Of a DNA stretch of 64,000 nt, positions 17,292-25,870 are shown in pieces. The first letter of the stretch is position 1. Each line of letters starts with the position of its first letter. Both the position numbers and the translations under genes were made by a program. The stretch is from NCBI RefSeq assembly GCF_028206795.1, contig NZ_JAQLFJ010000009.1:1-64000 (forward strand). The letters run 5' to 3'. This stretch comes from Collinsella aerofaciens (GTDB lineage: Bacteria; Actinomycetota; Coriobacteriia; Coriobacteriales; Coriobacteriaceae). The notes under the pieces are model-generated. The model made no database searches. It worked only from the letters and a program-made list of their open reading frames with translations, and was not told the DNA's origin.

Positions 17292-18470
17292 ATGACCGCA
17301 GGTCAAAACCGCATACCCGTGAATCTTGACTATGCCGCCTCGACGCCAATGCGCGCCGAGGCGCTCCTTGCGCAGCGCGAGTACGACGACAGCGAGCTTG
17401 CCGGCGTCAACCCCAACTCGCTGCATTCGCTCGGCCGCAAGGCTGCCGCGCGTCTGGAGGTTGCACGTCGCGAGATCGCCCGCAGCTTTGGCGCGCACGT
17501 CCGCCCGTCCGAGATTGTACTGACCAACGGCGGCACCGAAGCCAACCAGCTGGCGCTGCTCGGTCTTGCCGAGGGCGCTCGTCAGCGCGATCGCAAGCGC
17601 GGTCGCGTAATCGTTTCGGCCATCGAGCACGATTCGATTCTGGACAACCTGCCGCTGCTGCGTGCCGCCGGCTTTACCGTCGACCTGGTGCAGCCCTGCC
17701 GCGCGGGCTACGTTGAGCCTGCCACGCTTGTCGAGCTGCTAGGCGACGACGTGGCGCTCGTGAGCATTATGGTCGCCAACAACGAAACCGGCGTGGTGCA
17801 GCCCATCCGCGAGCTTGCCGCAGCTGCGCACACCGCAGGTGCCCTGTTCCACACCGATGCCATCCAGGGCTACTTGCATATTCCACTCGATGTCACCGAG
17901 CTGGGCGTCGACGCCATGTCCGTCGCAGCCCACAAGATTGGCGGTCCCGTGGCATCTGGCGCACTCTACCTTAAGAGCCGCACGCCGCTGCGCCCGCGCA
18001 TCTTCGGCGGCGGACAGGAGGCCGGTCGTCGTGCCGGCACGCAAGACCTGCGCACGCAGCTCGCCTTTGCCGCTGCCGCCTCGTCTCTGACGCCCCATGT
18101 GGCTCAGGAGCGCGCGAAGCTGCAAGCCCTTTCCGACAAGCTCTACGCCACGCTTACGGCCCATCCGCGCATTCACGCCACCATGGGTGACTACGCGCAA
18201 GCCGACCGTCTGCCCGGCATGTTATCGATCTACATTGACGGCATGGACTCAGAGGAACTCATCATCAAGCTCGACGCCGCCGGCTTTGAGGTTTCGGCCG
18301 GCTCGGCGTGCTCGAGCGGCAGCATGGACCCGAGCCATGTGCTCAGCGCCATGGGCATTGGTCGCGAGCAGGCACTAGGTGCACTGCGCATTTCCTTTGA
18401 CGACCGCGTGAATCCGGACGATCTGGACGAGTTTGCCCAGACGCTGCTCTCGATCGCAGGTGCCGCATGA
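17292..18470 (+). CDS. Cysteine desulfurase (IscS/NifS family)
   Basis: 392 aa PLP enzyme that moves sulfur from cysteine to its own active-site cysteine for Fe-S or thio-tRNA synthesis. The PLP lysine lies in AAHKIGGP (about residues 213-220), and the catalytic loop is SAGSACSSG (about 336-344), the group I (IscS-like) form. No IscU or MnmA gene is next to it here. The following gene overlaps its stop by 4 bases. Confidence 0.93.
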   Translation: MTAGQNRIPVNLDYAASTPMRAEALLAQREYDDSELAGVNPNSLHSLGRKAAARLEVARREIARSFGAHVRPSEIVLTNGGTEANQLALLGLAEGARQRDRKRGRVIVSAIEHDSILDNLPLLRAAGFTVDLVQPCRAGYVEPATLVELLGDDVALVSIMVANNETGVVQPIRELAAAAHTAGALFHTDAIQGYLHIPLDVTELGVDAMSVAAHKIGGPVASGALYLKSRTPLRPRIFGGGQEAGRRAGTQDLRTQLAFAAAASSLTPHVAQERAKLQALSDKLYATLTAHPRIHATMGDYAQADRLPGMLSIYIDGMDSEELIIKLDAAGFEVSAGSACSSGSMDPSHVLSAMGIGREQALGALRISFDDRVNPDDLDEFAQTLLSIAGAA

Positions 18471-19276
18471 TCGTCGCCGAGCTCGAGCGCGCGCTACTGG
18501 CACGCTATCCCAAGACGGACACCGAGCCCTGGGACCACGTAGGACTCTCCGTTGGCGATCCGGCCGCGGAGATCACCGGCGTTGCCTGCGCACTCGATGC
18601 GACTGAGGCTAATGTTCGCCGCGCCCAAGAAGCAAGCGCCAACGTGCTGCTGACGCATCATCCCATATACATCAAGGCACCCGAGGCCTTTTGTCCGGCG
18701 GATGCCACACGACCCCAGTGCAGTGCGGCCCTCTACGAGGCTGCCCGCTGCGGGGTGAGCATTATCTCGCTCCACACCAACCTGGACCGCTCGCACGAAG
18801 CCCGTGTCTGCCTGAGCAAGCTGCTGGGTGCCGCACCCGTGAGCTCACTGGAGCACGTGGACGACCCCGAGGCCACCGGCCTGGGCGCACTTGCAACGCT
18901 CAACGACCCGTGCACGCTGCGCGATCTTGCCACCCGTGCTGCCACGGCCTTTGGCAGCGACCCGCGTGTGTGGGGCAAAGCTGATCGCCCGTGCCGCACC
19001 GTCGCCATTTTGGGCGGCTCCCTGGGCGACTTCGGAGAGCTCGCCATCGCCGCGGGCGCAGATGTTGTCGTGACGGGCGAGGCGGGCTACCACGTGGCGC
19101 AAGACCTTGCCTTGCGCGGGCTGTCGGTGATCTTGCTCGGCCACGACCGCTCCGAGGAGCCGTTCGTTGATATATTGATGAACTCTGCAGTTGACGCCGG
19201 GGTCGACCCCCGTCATGCGATTAAAATACTGAACCCTTGCCAATGGTGGACTGTGACAAAAGGAGAGAACTTATGA
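18467..19276 (+). CDS. Nif3-like dinuclear metal center protein
   Basis: 269 aa, NIF3/YqfO family. Metal ligands are seen in LLTHHPIYIK (about residues 63-72), LHTNLD (about 103-108) and the late GHDRSEEPF (about 224-232). Members bind two metal ions; some act as GTP cyclohydrolase-like proteins, but the usual cellular role is unsettled. It overlaps the upstream desulfurase and the downstream zinc-ribbon gene by ATGA at each end. A NIF3 gene followed by a coiled-coil zinc-ribbon gene is a common pair. Confidence 0.92.
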   Translation: MIVAELERALLARYPKTDTEPWDHVGLSVGDPAAEITGVACALDATEANVRRAQEASANVLLTHHPIYIKAPEAFCPADATRPQCSAALYEAARCGVSIISLHTNLDRSHEARVCLSKLLGAAPVSSLEHVDDPEATGLGALATLNDPCTLRDLATRAATAFGSDPRVWGKADRPCRTVAILGGSLGDFGELAIAAGADVVVTGEAGYHVAQDLALRGLSVILLGHDRSEEPFVDILMNSAVDAGVDPRHAIKILNPCQWWTVTKGENL

Positions 19277-19992
19277 GCGCCGGCGCTACGCTACTCAAGC
19301 TGCAACAGATCGATTTGGAGCTCGCCCGCAACAAGAGCGAACTTGCCAATATGCCGGAGCTCAAGGAGCTCGCTTCCAAGCGCAAGACCTATGTAAAGCT
19401 CAAGGCCGAAATGACCAAGCTCTACGCTCAGCGCAAGGACCTGGATATTGAGCTCGACGATCTCAACACCACCGAGATCCAGACCAATAACGCCATTGAG
19501 GCCGCTAAGAAGCGCCACGTCGACGGCTCTGACTATCGCGAGGTTCAGGACCTGGAGAACGAGCTCGCCACCCTGGCCAAGCGCCTGGACAAGATCGAGC
19601 ACACCCGCAAGGACGTCGTAGTCGCCCACAAGGAGGCGCTCGACCGCGAGGCTCGCGCACAGGCAATCATCGCCAAGTTCGAGGAGGGCGTGAAGGCCGA
19701 CACCAAGGCCGCCCGCGCCAAGGCAGCCGACCTCCAGGCCCAGATCGATGCCGCCACCAAGGAGCGCACCGCGCTGGCCGCTACGCTGCCCACCGACGTG
19801 CTCAGCGACTACGAGCGTCTGCTCAAGCAGTTCCGCGGCTTGGCCGTCGAGACCATCCAGGGCAACATCCCCACGGTCTGCCACACCGCGCTGCAGGCAT
19901 CGTCCATGAGCGACCTCAACCACGACGGTAGCGAGATTACGCACTGTCCGTACTGCCACCGCCTCCTGGTGCTCCCGAGTAAGGAAGCCTAG
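19273..19992 (+). CDS. Coiled-coil protein with C-terminal zinc ribbon (CT398/DUF164-like)
   Basis: 239 aa from the ATG at 19273, which overlaps the previous stop. Residues about 10-175 form a long charged coiled coil. The C-terminus should carry a four-cysteine zinc ribbon. The last knuckle CPYC is intact (about 226-229), but the first reads PTVCH, with one cysteine replaced and a His beside it, so the site would be Cys3His or weakened. Family function is unknown; some members bind FlgN or RpoN-type partners. Confidence 0.88.
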   Translation: MSAGATLLKLQQIDLELARNKSELANMPELKELASKRKTYVKLKAEMTKLYAQRKDLDIELDDLNTTEIQTNNAIEAAKKRHVDGSDYREVQDLENELATLAKRLDKIEHTRKDVVVAHKEALDREARAQAIIAKFEEGVKADTKAARAKAADLQAQIDAATKERTALAATLPTDVLSDYERLLKQFRGLAVETIQGNIPTVCHTALQASSMSDLNHDGSEITHCPYCHRLLVLPSKEA

Positions 19993-19994
19993 CG

Positions 19995-21209
19995 ATGACG
20001 GCGGCATCCAACAATTCAATGCAACTTGAGGGAAAAACGATCCTGCTGGGCATTACCGGCGGGATCGCCGCCTATAAGTCGTGCAATATCGTGCGCCTGC
20101 TGCAAAAGCGCGGCGCACGTGTCAAAGTCGTTATGAGCGAGCATGCCACGGAGTTTGTGGGGCCGCTTACCTTCCGCGCGCTCACCAACGAGCCGGTCGC
20201 GGTTGGGCTATTCGACGATCCTTCCGACCCCATCCACCACATTTCGCTGGCGCAGGAGCCCGATCTGGTGGTCGTGGCGCCCGCGACGGCCAATATCATC
20301 GCCAAGATGGCCAACGGCATTGCCGATGACCTGATTTCTACGACGCTACTCGCCACGCCGCGACCCATTGTGATCGCGCCGGCCATGAACAATGGCATGT
20401 GGAAGGCGCCGGCAACCCAGGCCAATATGGCCACGCTGCGCGACCGCGGGGTGCACGTGGTTGGGCCCGGTAGTGGCTACCTTGCTTGCGGCGACGTGGA
20501 CACGGGGCGCATGAGCGAGCCCGAGGACATCGTCGAAGCCATCTGCGAGGTGCTCAATCCCGTGCCGCAAGACCTGGCGGGCAAGCGCATCGTCATCACT
20601 GCCGGTCCTACGCACGAACCGATCGACCCCGTGCGTTTTATTGGAAACCGATCGTCGGGCAAGATGGGCATCGCCCTGGCGGGGAAGGCCGCTCGCCGCG
20701 GTGCCGAGGTCACGCTCGTGCTGGGACCGACATCGCTCGATGTTCCCCGCGGCGTGGCGTGCGTAAGCGTGCAGACCGCCGCAGAGATGCTGCAGGCGGC
20801 GCTGAGCGCCTTCCAGACGGCCGACGCTGCCATTTGCGCCGCCGCCGTCGCCGACTACACGCCGGCGGCCCCGGCGGACCATAAGCTCAAAAAGGCCAAC
20901 GAGCGCCTGGATCGAATCGAGCTCGTCGAGACCGTTGACATCTTGGCCGAACTCTCACGCCAAAAGGGCGATCGCCTCGTAATCGGATTTGCTGCCGAGA
21001 CCGATAACGTCGTCAAGTACGCCGAGCGCAAATTGGCACGCAAAGGCTGCGATGCCATTATCGCCAACGATGTCTCACGCGCCGATTCGGGCTTTGGAAC
21101 CGATACCAACAAGGCCTGGATTGTGAGCACAACGGGTACGAAAGAACTTCCCGTTCTAACAAAACCCCAGCTCGCAGATACAATTTTGGACTTGCTTCAA
21201 AATTTATAA
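19995..21209 (+). CDS. coaBC: Bifunctional phosphopantothenoylcysteine decarboxylase / phosphopantothenate-cysteine ligase
   Basis: 404 aa. Two steps of coenzyme A synthesis. The N-terminal CoaC flavoprotein half has GITGGIAAYKS (about 16-26), the catalytic His region PIHHISLA, PATAN and PAMNNGMW. The CoaB half starts near residue 198 with ITAGPTHEPIDPVRFIGN and SSGKMG, and has KLKK near residue 298. It ends the long plus-strand run; tRNA-Pro follows 80 bases later. Confidence 0.95.
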   Translation: MTAASNNSMQLEGKTILLGITGGIAAYKSCNIVRLLQKRGARVKVVMSEHATEFVGPLTFRALTNEPVAVGLFDDPSDPIHHISLAQEPDLVVVAPATANIIAKMANGIADDLISTTLLATPRPIVIAPAMNNGMWKAPATQANMATLRDRGVHVVGPGSGYLACGDVDTGRMSEPEDIVEAICEVLNPVPQDLAGKRIVITAGPTHEPIDPVRFIGNRSSGKMGIALAGKAARRGAEVTLVLGPTSLDVPRGVACVSVQTAAEMLQAALSAFQTADAAICAAAVADYTPAAPADHKLKKANERLDRIELVETVDILAELSRQKGDRLVIGFAAETDNVVKYAERKLARKGCDAIIANDVSRADSGFGTDTNKAWIVSTTGTKELPVLTKPQLADTILDLLQNL

Positions 21210-21219
21210 AAAAGTTCTT

Positions 21220-21250
21220 GCACAAGTCTAAAGTTTCGGGTTAATATACT
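21220..21250 (+). promoter_or_regulatory. Promoter of tRNA-Pro
   Basis: TTGCAC at 21220-21225, then TAATAT at 21242-21247 (16-base spacer), overlapping TATACT at 21245-21250. Confidence 0.65.
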
Positions 21251-21289
21251 CCCTGTTGCGAGCGAGAGCAGAGCAACAAACAAAAGCTT

Positions 21290-21366
<77 letters not shown>

Positions 21367-21375
21367 GAAGTTTGC

Positions 21376-21406
21376 AGGTCAGGCATCTAGTGCCTGACCT
21401 TTTTTG
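21376..21406 (+). terminator. Terminator of tRNA-Pro
   Basis: AGGTCAGGCA and TGCCTGACCT form a perfect 10-bp stem with loop TCTAG, followed by T6. Confidence 0.88.
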
Positions 21407-21828
21407 TTTTAAGCAATTGCTTAATTTTGATTAAGCAACGGGGTGCCAAAAATCTACCTGAGCGATAATCGCCTTTTGCGGTTACTTGCGCGTTTTGCAC
21501 ACGCTTGAGCCGATTTATTAACGCGATATGAATCTACATACGCGTAGTTGGTATACAGCCGAGTACAGGCTGTATTTATCGCGGCGATTTACACAGATAT
21601 AGCGACTGTAACGGACAAGCGTGTCGCTGTATTTATTCCAGTAGTTCACTTGACCGGTGGACAAGTGGGCGATTGCAACGATATGCCAAACGGTATGGGC
21701 TCTATACGAGGACGCCGCAGAGGTAATGGCGGGGGAGTGCGGCAAGCGCTCTGAGAGCTGCTGTATGACCCCATTTCTCCTTAACTCGATAATTTGCGTT
21801 TCAAGCCACGAATCGGTCGAGCAATTGC
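21407..21828. other. Intergenic region between tRNA-Pro and the kinase cassette
   Basis: No supported gene; the two overlapping ORFs on opposite strands (about 70-110 codons) resemble nothing known. The DNA is AT-rich compared with the cassette that follows. A small inverted repeat ATACAGCC/GGCTGTAT is at 21553-21575, and GCTGTATTTAT recurs about 55 bases later. Confidence 0.5.
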
Positions 21829-21863
21829 CAAAAGTAAGGCCCATGCAGGATTGCACGGGCCTT
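21829..21863 (-). terminator. Possible terminator of the minus-strand kinase cassette
   Basis: An imperfect hairpin AAGGCCC-TGCA/TGCA-GGGCCTT spans 21836-21863, about 110 bases past the histidine kinase stop. On the minus strand a short ACTTTT tract follows. Confidence 0.45.
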
Positions 21864-21973
21864 ACATCAGATCAAATTTGAGCTAGAAGCACCAAACGGG
21901 GCAGACGCAACACCATCTCGTCGCGGCCTCGGCGAGCGACATATCGCAGTCGAGGTAGACATCGAGGAAATCG

Positions 21974-23293
21974 TCAGATCCCGCACAGGGGGACCGCGAT
22001 GGTGGCCACCGCACCGCCCGAGGGGCCGTTGGCGAGCGAGACGGATCCCCCGTGGGCGCTCGCGGCCTCGGAGGCGACGTGGAGGCCGAGCCCGTAGTGG
22101 CGGCCTTCGTCACGCGAGGAGCGGGAGGAGTCGTCTGTGAAGAGGCGCTCGCAGCCGCGTTCGAGGGCGGCGGGAGAAAAGCCCGGTCCGTCGTCGGCAA
22201 CCTCGATGACGAGGTGCCCGCCCGCGACGTCGCAGGAGACAGCCACGCGCGAGCGTGCGTGCTCGGCGGCGTTGGCCACGAGGTTCGCGGCGGCTCGCGC
22301 CAGGGCGGTTCGGTCGAGCGCGGCCTCGGGCGCGCCCGCGACAGCGGGGCCCGTGGCCGCGTCGAGCGTCACGCCTCGCGCCCGGGCGATCTGGGCGGCC
22401 TCGGCGAGGACCTGCTCGCAAAGCTCGGCCGGCCGCATGGGGGCCCTCTCCGCCCCGCCGGACCCGCGCGAGGCCTCGATGAGCAGGCGCACGTAGCCGT
22501 CGAGCCTTTCGACACTGCCGGCTATGTCGCGCGCGGCGGCCGCGAGGTCGGCGTCTTTCTCGTCTTCCAGCTCCTCCGCTACGAAGTCGGCGTTGGCGCG
22601 CAGCACGGTGAGCGGCGTCTTGAGGTCGTGGGCGAGCGACGTCATCTGCTCGCGCTGCCCCCGCTCCGCGGCCCAGCGGGCCTCGAGCGACTCGGCGAGG
22701 GAGGCCCGCATGGCGTCCATCGCGGCGAGGACGTCGTTCACCTCGCGCACGTTGGTGCTGCCGACCGCGAAGTCGAGCTCCCCCGCGCCGACGCGCCCCG
22801 CCGCCTCCGCGAGCGGCGCCATCTTGCGCGAGATCACGCGGCTCGCGCGGCGCGCGACGAGCGCAAGCGCAAGTGCGCTTCCCGCCGTGGCGCCGACGAG
22901 CATGAGGTTCTGCGGGTTGGGAAGCAGGCCGGCGAGGTCGCGCGAGACCCACTGCGGCAGATACTCGCTGACGAGCGCGCAGGCCCCGCCACCTTTGAGC
23001 GGGAACGCGGCGTAGGTAACGCCCGAACCCCCGCCCTCGATCTCCACTGTGCCCGGATCCGCGGCGAGTGCCGTACGAGCCATTTCCTTCGCGTCCTCGA
23101 GCCGCGTGCTCTCGAGGTCTGTCATCAGCACGTTTCCGTCCTTGTTCAGGATGAGGTAGCGGTACGCCGTCGGCACGTCCTGCTGCCCGCAGACGCCGTC
23201 GCGTGCCAGGCCCTCCGCGACCTCGCGCGCATTGGCCGGCCCCCAGCTTGCCTCGTAGACGAAGCCCGCGTTGATCGCCACAGAGAGCATCAT
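21974..23293 (-). CDS. Sensor histidine kinase, with apparent 1-base frameshift near its 5' end
   Basis: 439 aa as an open frame from the ATG at 23293. An extracytoplasmic sensor region (about 10-125) is followed by a membrane helix (about 130-148), a HAMP-like linker, an H-box SLAHDLKTPLTV (about 217-228), an N-box NLVANAAEHA (about 338-347), and G motifs DDGPGFS and HYGLGLH. Upstream in the same frame the DNA encodes the rest of a first membrane helix but no start codon. An ATG at 23369 with a GC-rich leader would restore it if one base near 23345 were skipped. This suggests a frameshift or sequencing error. It is partner of the response regulator encoded just upstream. Confidence 0.88.
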   Translation of the reverse strand: MMLSVAINAGFVYEASWGPANAREVAEGLARDGVCGQQDVPTAYRYLILNKDGNVLMTDLESTRLEDAKEMARTALAADPGTVEIEGGGSGVTYAAFPLKGGGACALVSEYLPQWVSRDLAGLLPNPQNLMLVGATAGSALALALVARRASRVISRKMAPLAEAAGRVGAGELDFAVGSTNVREVNDVLAAMDAMRASLAESLEARWAAERGQREQMTSLAHDLKTPLTVLRANADFVAEELEDEKDADLAAAARDIAGSVERLDGYVRLLIEASRGSGGAERAPMRPAELCEQVLAEAAQIARARGVTLDAATGPAVAGAPEAALDRTALARAAANLVANAAEHARSRVAVSCDVAGGHLVIEVADDGPGFSPAALERGCERLFTDDSSRSSRDEGRHYGLGLHVASEAASAHGGSVSLANGPSGGAVATIAVPLCGI

Positions 23294-23395
23294 GAACGAG
23301 GCGAGCCACGCCGTGGCGACTGCCGCGAACGCGTAGGCGAAGTAGCGCGATGACGAAGGAGAGCGGCATGCCCCCGCGACCTCGCGCCCCGATCC

Positions 23396-24058
23396 TCAGA
23401 GCTGCCACTTGTACCCCATCCCCCAGACGGTCGCGATCGGATCGGCGCCGGCCTCGGAGAGTTTCCTCCGGGCGCGACTGACCTGCATGGATATGGCCGC
23501 GTCGTCGGCGTCGCTCTCCCAGCCGAGCACCGCCTCGCGTATCTGCGCGCGGCTCATGACCTGCCCGGGGTGGCGGGCGAGGTACTCGCAGATGGCGTAC
23601 TCGGTGGGCGTGAGCGGCACGGCCTCGCCGCCCACGGCGAGGCCGCGCGCCCTGAGGTCGATCCGCACCTCCCCGAAGGAGAGGGCGTGCGAGCGCGGCC
23701 GGCGCTCACGGCGTAGATGGGCCGCGACCTTGGCGCGCAGCTCCGCGGCCCCGAAGGGCTTGCGGACGTAGTCGTCGGCGCCCAGGCCGTAGGCGGCCAC
23801 GGCATCCTCCTCGGCCACGCGAGCGGTCAGGAAGACGATGGGGCCGTCGAAGTCCGGGCGGATCTGCCGCACGAGCTCGAAGCCGTCGAGCCCCGGCATC
23901 ATGACGTCGCAGAGCACGAGGTCGAAGCGCGAGAGGTCCATCCCCGGGACCGCCGTCGGGTCCTCCGCCTTGACGACCTCATGGCCGTCGCGGCCGAGGA
24001 CGCGCGCAAGCGCGTCGAGGATCGCCCGTTCATCATCCACTGCCAGTATCCTCGCCAT
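23396..24058 (-). CDS. OmpR/PhoB-family response regulator
   Basis: 220 aa. The receiver domain (1-120) has the acidic pair DDE near residue 8, the phospho-acceptor Asp in VLCDVMMPGLDG (about residue 51), a switch Thr in FLTAR, and Lys in VRKPFG. The C-terminal winged helix (about 128-220) has LTPTEYAICEYLARHPG and ends VWGMGYKWQL. GGAGGTCGAAC lies just before the ATG. It probably responds to the adjacent kinase and controls the ABC transporter genes upstream in the same cassette. Confidence 0.93.
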   Translation of the reverse strand: MARILAVDDERAILDALARVLGRDGHEVVKAEDPTAVPGMDLSRFDLVLCDVMMPGLDGFELVRQIRPDFDGPIVFLTARVAEEDAVAAYGLGADDYVRKPFGAAELRAKVAAHLRRERRPRSHALSFGEVRIDLRARGLAVGGEAVPLTPTEYAICEYLARHPGQVMSRAQIREAVLGWESDADDAAISMQVSRARRKLSEAGADPIATVWGMGYKWQL

Positions 24059-24103
24059 GTTCGACCTCCTGAAACTCCCGTCGGCATTGTACTTGCGCCG
24101 CGC

Positions 24104-24292
24104 TCAGCGGTCCAGAGCCCCGCGCGCAGCCGCGGGCGCGGGCGCCCACATGGCAATCTCAGGGTTGGGCAGCACGCGGTCGGCGATCGAGCGCAGCGCC
24201 GACCCCCAGCCGGCGTCGAGCAGGGCATTCCCGCCCAGGACGAGCGCTGCGGAGAGGAGGGCGAGCACGGCGGCGAGCGGCCTCCTACGCAT
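24104..24292 (-). CDS. Small membrane-anchored or secreted protein
   Basis: 62 aa. It starts inside the last codons of the upstream permease (ATGCGTAG overlap), which suggests translational coupling. The N-terminus MRRRPLAAVLALLSAALVL looks like a signal or anchor helix; the remainder is a short Ala/Pro-rich tail. No family recognised. Its place between transporter and regulator genes suggests it belongs to the same system. Confidence 0.55.
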   Translation of the reverse strand: MRRRPLAAVLALLSAALVLGGNALLDAGWGSALRSIADRVLPNPEIAMWAPAPAAARGALDR

Positions 24293-25100
24293 CTGCCCTC
24301 CCGTCCTCGAAGCGGCAGAACCAGGCGAGAAGGACGGCGTCGGCTGCCAGGGTGAGCACGAGGCTGGCGAGCGTAGTCGTGAGGAGAGGGCCCGCCGCGC
24401 GTGCGGCGTCGATGAAGGCCTCTACCCCGAGCGACCCCAGGCGCGCGGGCCAGGCGAGCGGCACCCAGCTCAGGGGCGTCGCCAGGGCACCGGTGAGCTC
24501 GCCGGTCATGAGGCCGTGCGCAAGTCCGCCCACTGAGAAGAACGCGAGGAGCATCCCCGCCGCGCCGGCGCCGATGGCGGCGTTGCGGCCGAGGCGCAGG
24601 GCCACGCCGAGCCCCAGCGCGTAGAGGGGCAGGCTGCCCAGCACGATGCCCGCCCAGGCGGCCGCAAGCGGAGCGGGCCCGAGCGGCAGGCGCCCGGCGA
24701 CGGCGAGCACGGCCCCGAACACGCCGAGCGCCACGGCCAGCGCGCCCGCGCCGAGCGCCGCAAGGGCGAGTAGCTTCGCCGCGACGGCGCGCCCGCGCGA
24801 GGGGACCGCCGTGAGGTTGGCGAGACGTCCGGCAGCGCGCTCGTCGTCCACGGCGAGCCCGCAGACGATGGCGGACATGAGCGGCATGAGGGCGCCGAGG
24901 AACTGGGCGTAGGCGTCCGCGCCCAGCGCCGGGTCCCATCGGGTTACGGAGAAGTACTCGCCGCAGGCAAGACCGGCTGCCAGGCCGCAGACGAGGTGCA
25001 CCGCCGTGAGCGGGGAGCGCGCCAGGCGCAGGGCCTCGGAGAGCAGGGCCCGCGGGAGAGTCATGCGCGGCGTCGGGTCGGAGAGTCGTGTCATGGCCAT
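24285..25100 (-). CDS. Lantibiotic-immunity-type ABC permease (MutG/EpiG-like)
   Basis: 271 aa from the ATG at 25100, preceded by GAGGAGAGGTG and overlapping the previous stop as TGATG. A longer open frame back to 25718 belongs to another reading frame of the upstream permease. Six hydrophobic segments are seen, with a conserved-type DDERAAGRLANL loop (about 93-104) as in ABC-2 permeases of lantibiotic self-protection transporters. The second of two permeases; the substrate is unknown. Confidence 0.8.
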   Translation of the reverse strand: MAMTRLSDPTPRMTLPRALLSEALRLARSPLTAVHLVCGLAAGLACGEYFSVTRWDPALGADAYAQFLGALMPLMSAIVCGLAVDDERAAGRLANLTAVPSRGRAVAAKLLALAALGAGALAVALGVFGAVLAVAGRLPLGPAPLAAAWAGIVLGSLPLYALGLGVALRLGRNAAIGAGAAGMLLAFFSVGGLAHGLMTGELTGALATPLSWVPLAWPARLGSLGVEAFIDAARAAGPLLTTTLASLVLTLAADAVLLAWFCRFEDGRADA

Positions 25101-25870
25101 CACCTCTCCTCGGAGCGCGCGAACCAGGCCGCGCCCGCCGCCGTGAGCGCGGCGAACGCGAGCGCGCTGACCGCAAGGCCCGCTAGCGTGAGCATGCCGT
25201 CCGCCGCGAGCGCCCCGCCGAGCGCCATGTCCGCCGCGAGTGGCTCGCCGCTCGGCAGCACGGGGATGAAGCTCGTGGGGATGACCATGCTCGCCGACGG
25301 CGGAAAGAGCTGCGGCAGCGGCACCAGCGACCAGGCGAACCCGCCCACGAGCTGCGCGGCGAGCGGGCAGAAGACGCCCGCGAGCATGCCGAGCCGCGCC
25401 GTGAGGAAGAGCCCTGCGGGGATCATCCACGCCGCGGTCACCGTGTTGGCGAGCGCGCAGAGGAGCATCGTGAGCGTGCCCGCGGCCGTGAGACCCTGCG
25501 AGGAGAACGCCGATCCCGCGAGGTAGATGCCGAAGACCACGAGGTTCGAGAGCGTGCAAAGAGCAAGGCACCAGAGCGCCTTGGCCCACCAGGCGCGCCC
25601 GAGCGGGAAGCCCAGGCCCAGAAGCCCCCGCATCCGCGTGCGAGCGTCCGCCCGTGCGACGCACGCCACCACGAGCGATAGAGACACGGGCAGGAAGAGC
25701 GCGTACCAGTAGTTCCACGCACTAAAGATCTGCACGCCCCGGTAGGGCATCGCGCCGAGCAGCGGCATCGGCAGCGCCATGAGCACGGCCAGGCGAACCG
25801 GTGCCGCGTGGCGCGACTTCAGGGCCTCGGCGCGCAGGCCCGCGAGCAGGCCGCCTTTCTCGCCCGTCAT
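25100..25870 (-). CDS. Lantibiotic-immunity-type ABC permease (MutE/EpiE-like)
   Basis: 256 aa, about six membrane segments, and the typical N-terminal AEALKSRHAAPVRL before the first helix. Such permeases expel or block lantibiotic-like peptides at the membrane, or act in bacitracin-type resistance. The start overlaps the ATPase stop by ATGA and the end overlaps the next permease, so the three transporter genes are tightly coupled. No lanthipeptide precursor or LanM/LanC gene is in the window. Confidence 0.8.
   Translation of the reverse strand: MTGEKGGLLAGLRAEALKSRHAAPVRLAVLMALPMPLLGAMPYRGVQIFSAWNYWYALFLPVSLSLVVACVARADARTRMRGLLGLGFPLGRAWWAKALWCLALCTLSNLVVFGIYLAGSAFSSQGLTAAGTLTMLLCALANTVTAAWMIPAGLFLTARLGMLAGVFCPLAAQLVGGFAWSLVPLPQLFPPSASMVIPTSFIPVLPSGEPLAADMALGGALAADGMLTLAGLAVSALAFAALTAAGAAWFARSEER

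Noticed and set aside
21518..21856. 112-codon minus-strand frame downstream of tRNA-Pro
   Set aside because: Opposed by another frame, no ribosome site or known motif, and its 5' part lies in the candidate terminator of the kinase cassette.
24285..25718. 477-codon frame that would fuse the two permeases
   Set aside because: Its first 206 codons are an out-of-frame reading of the MutE-like permease; the real MutG-like gene starts at 25100 with a good ribosome site.
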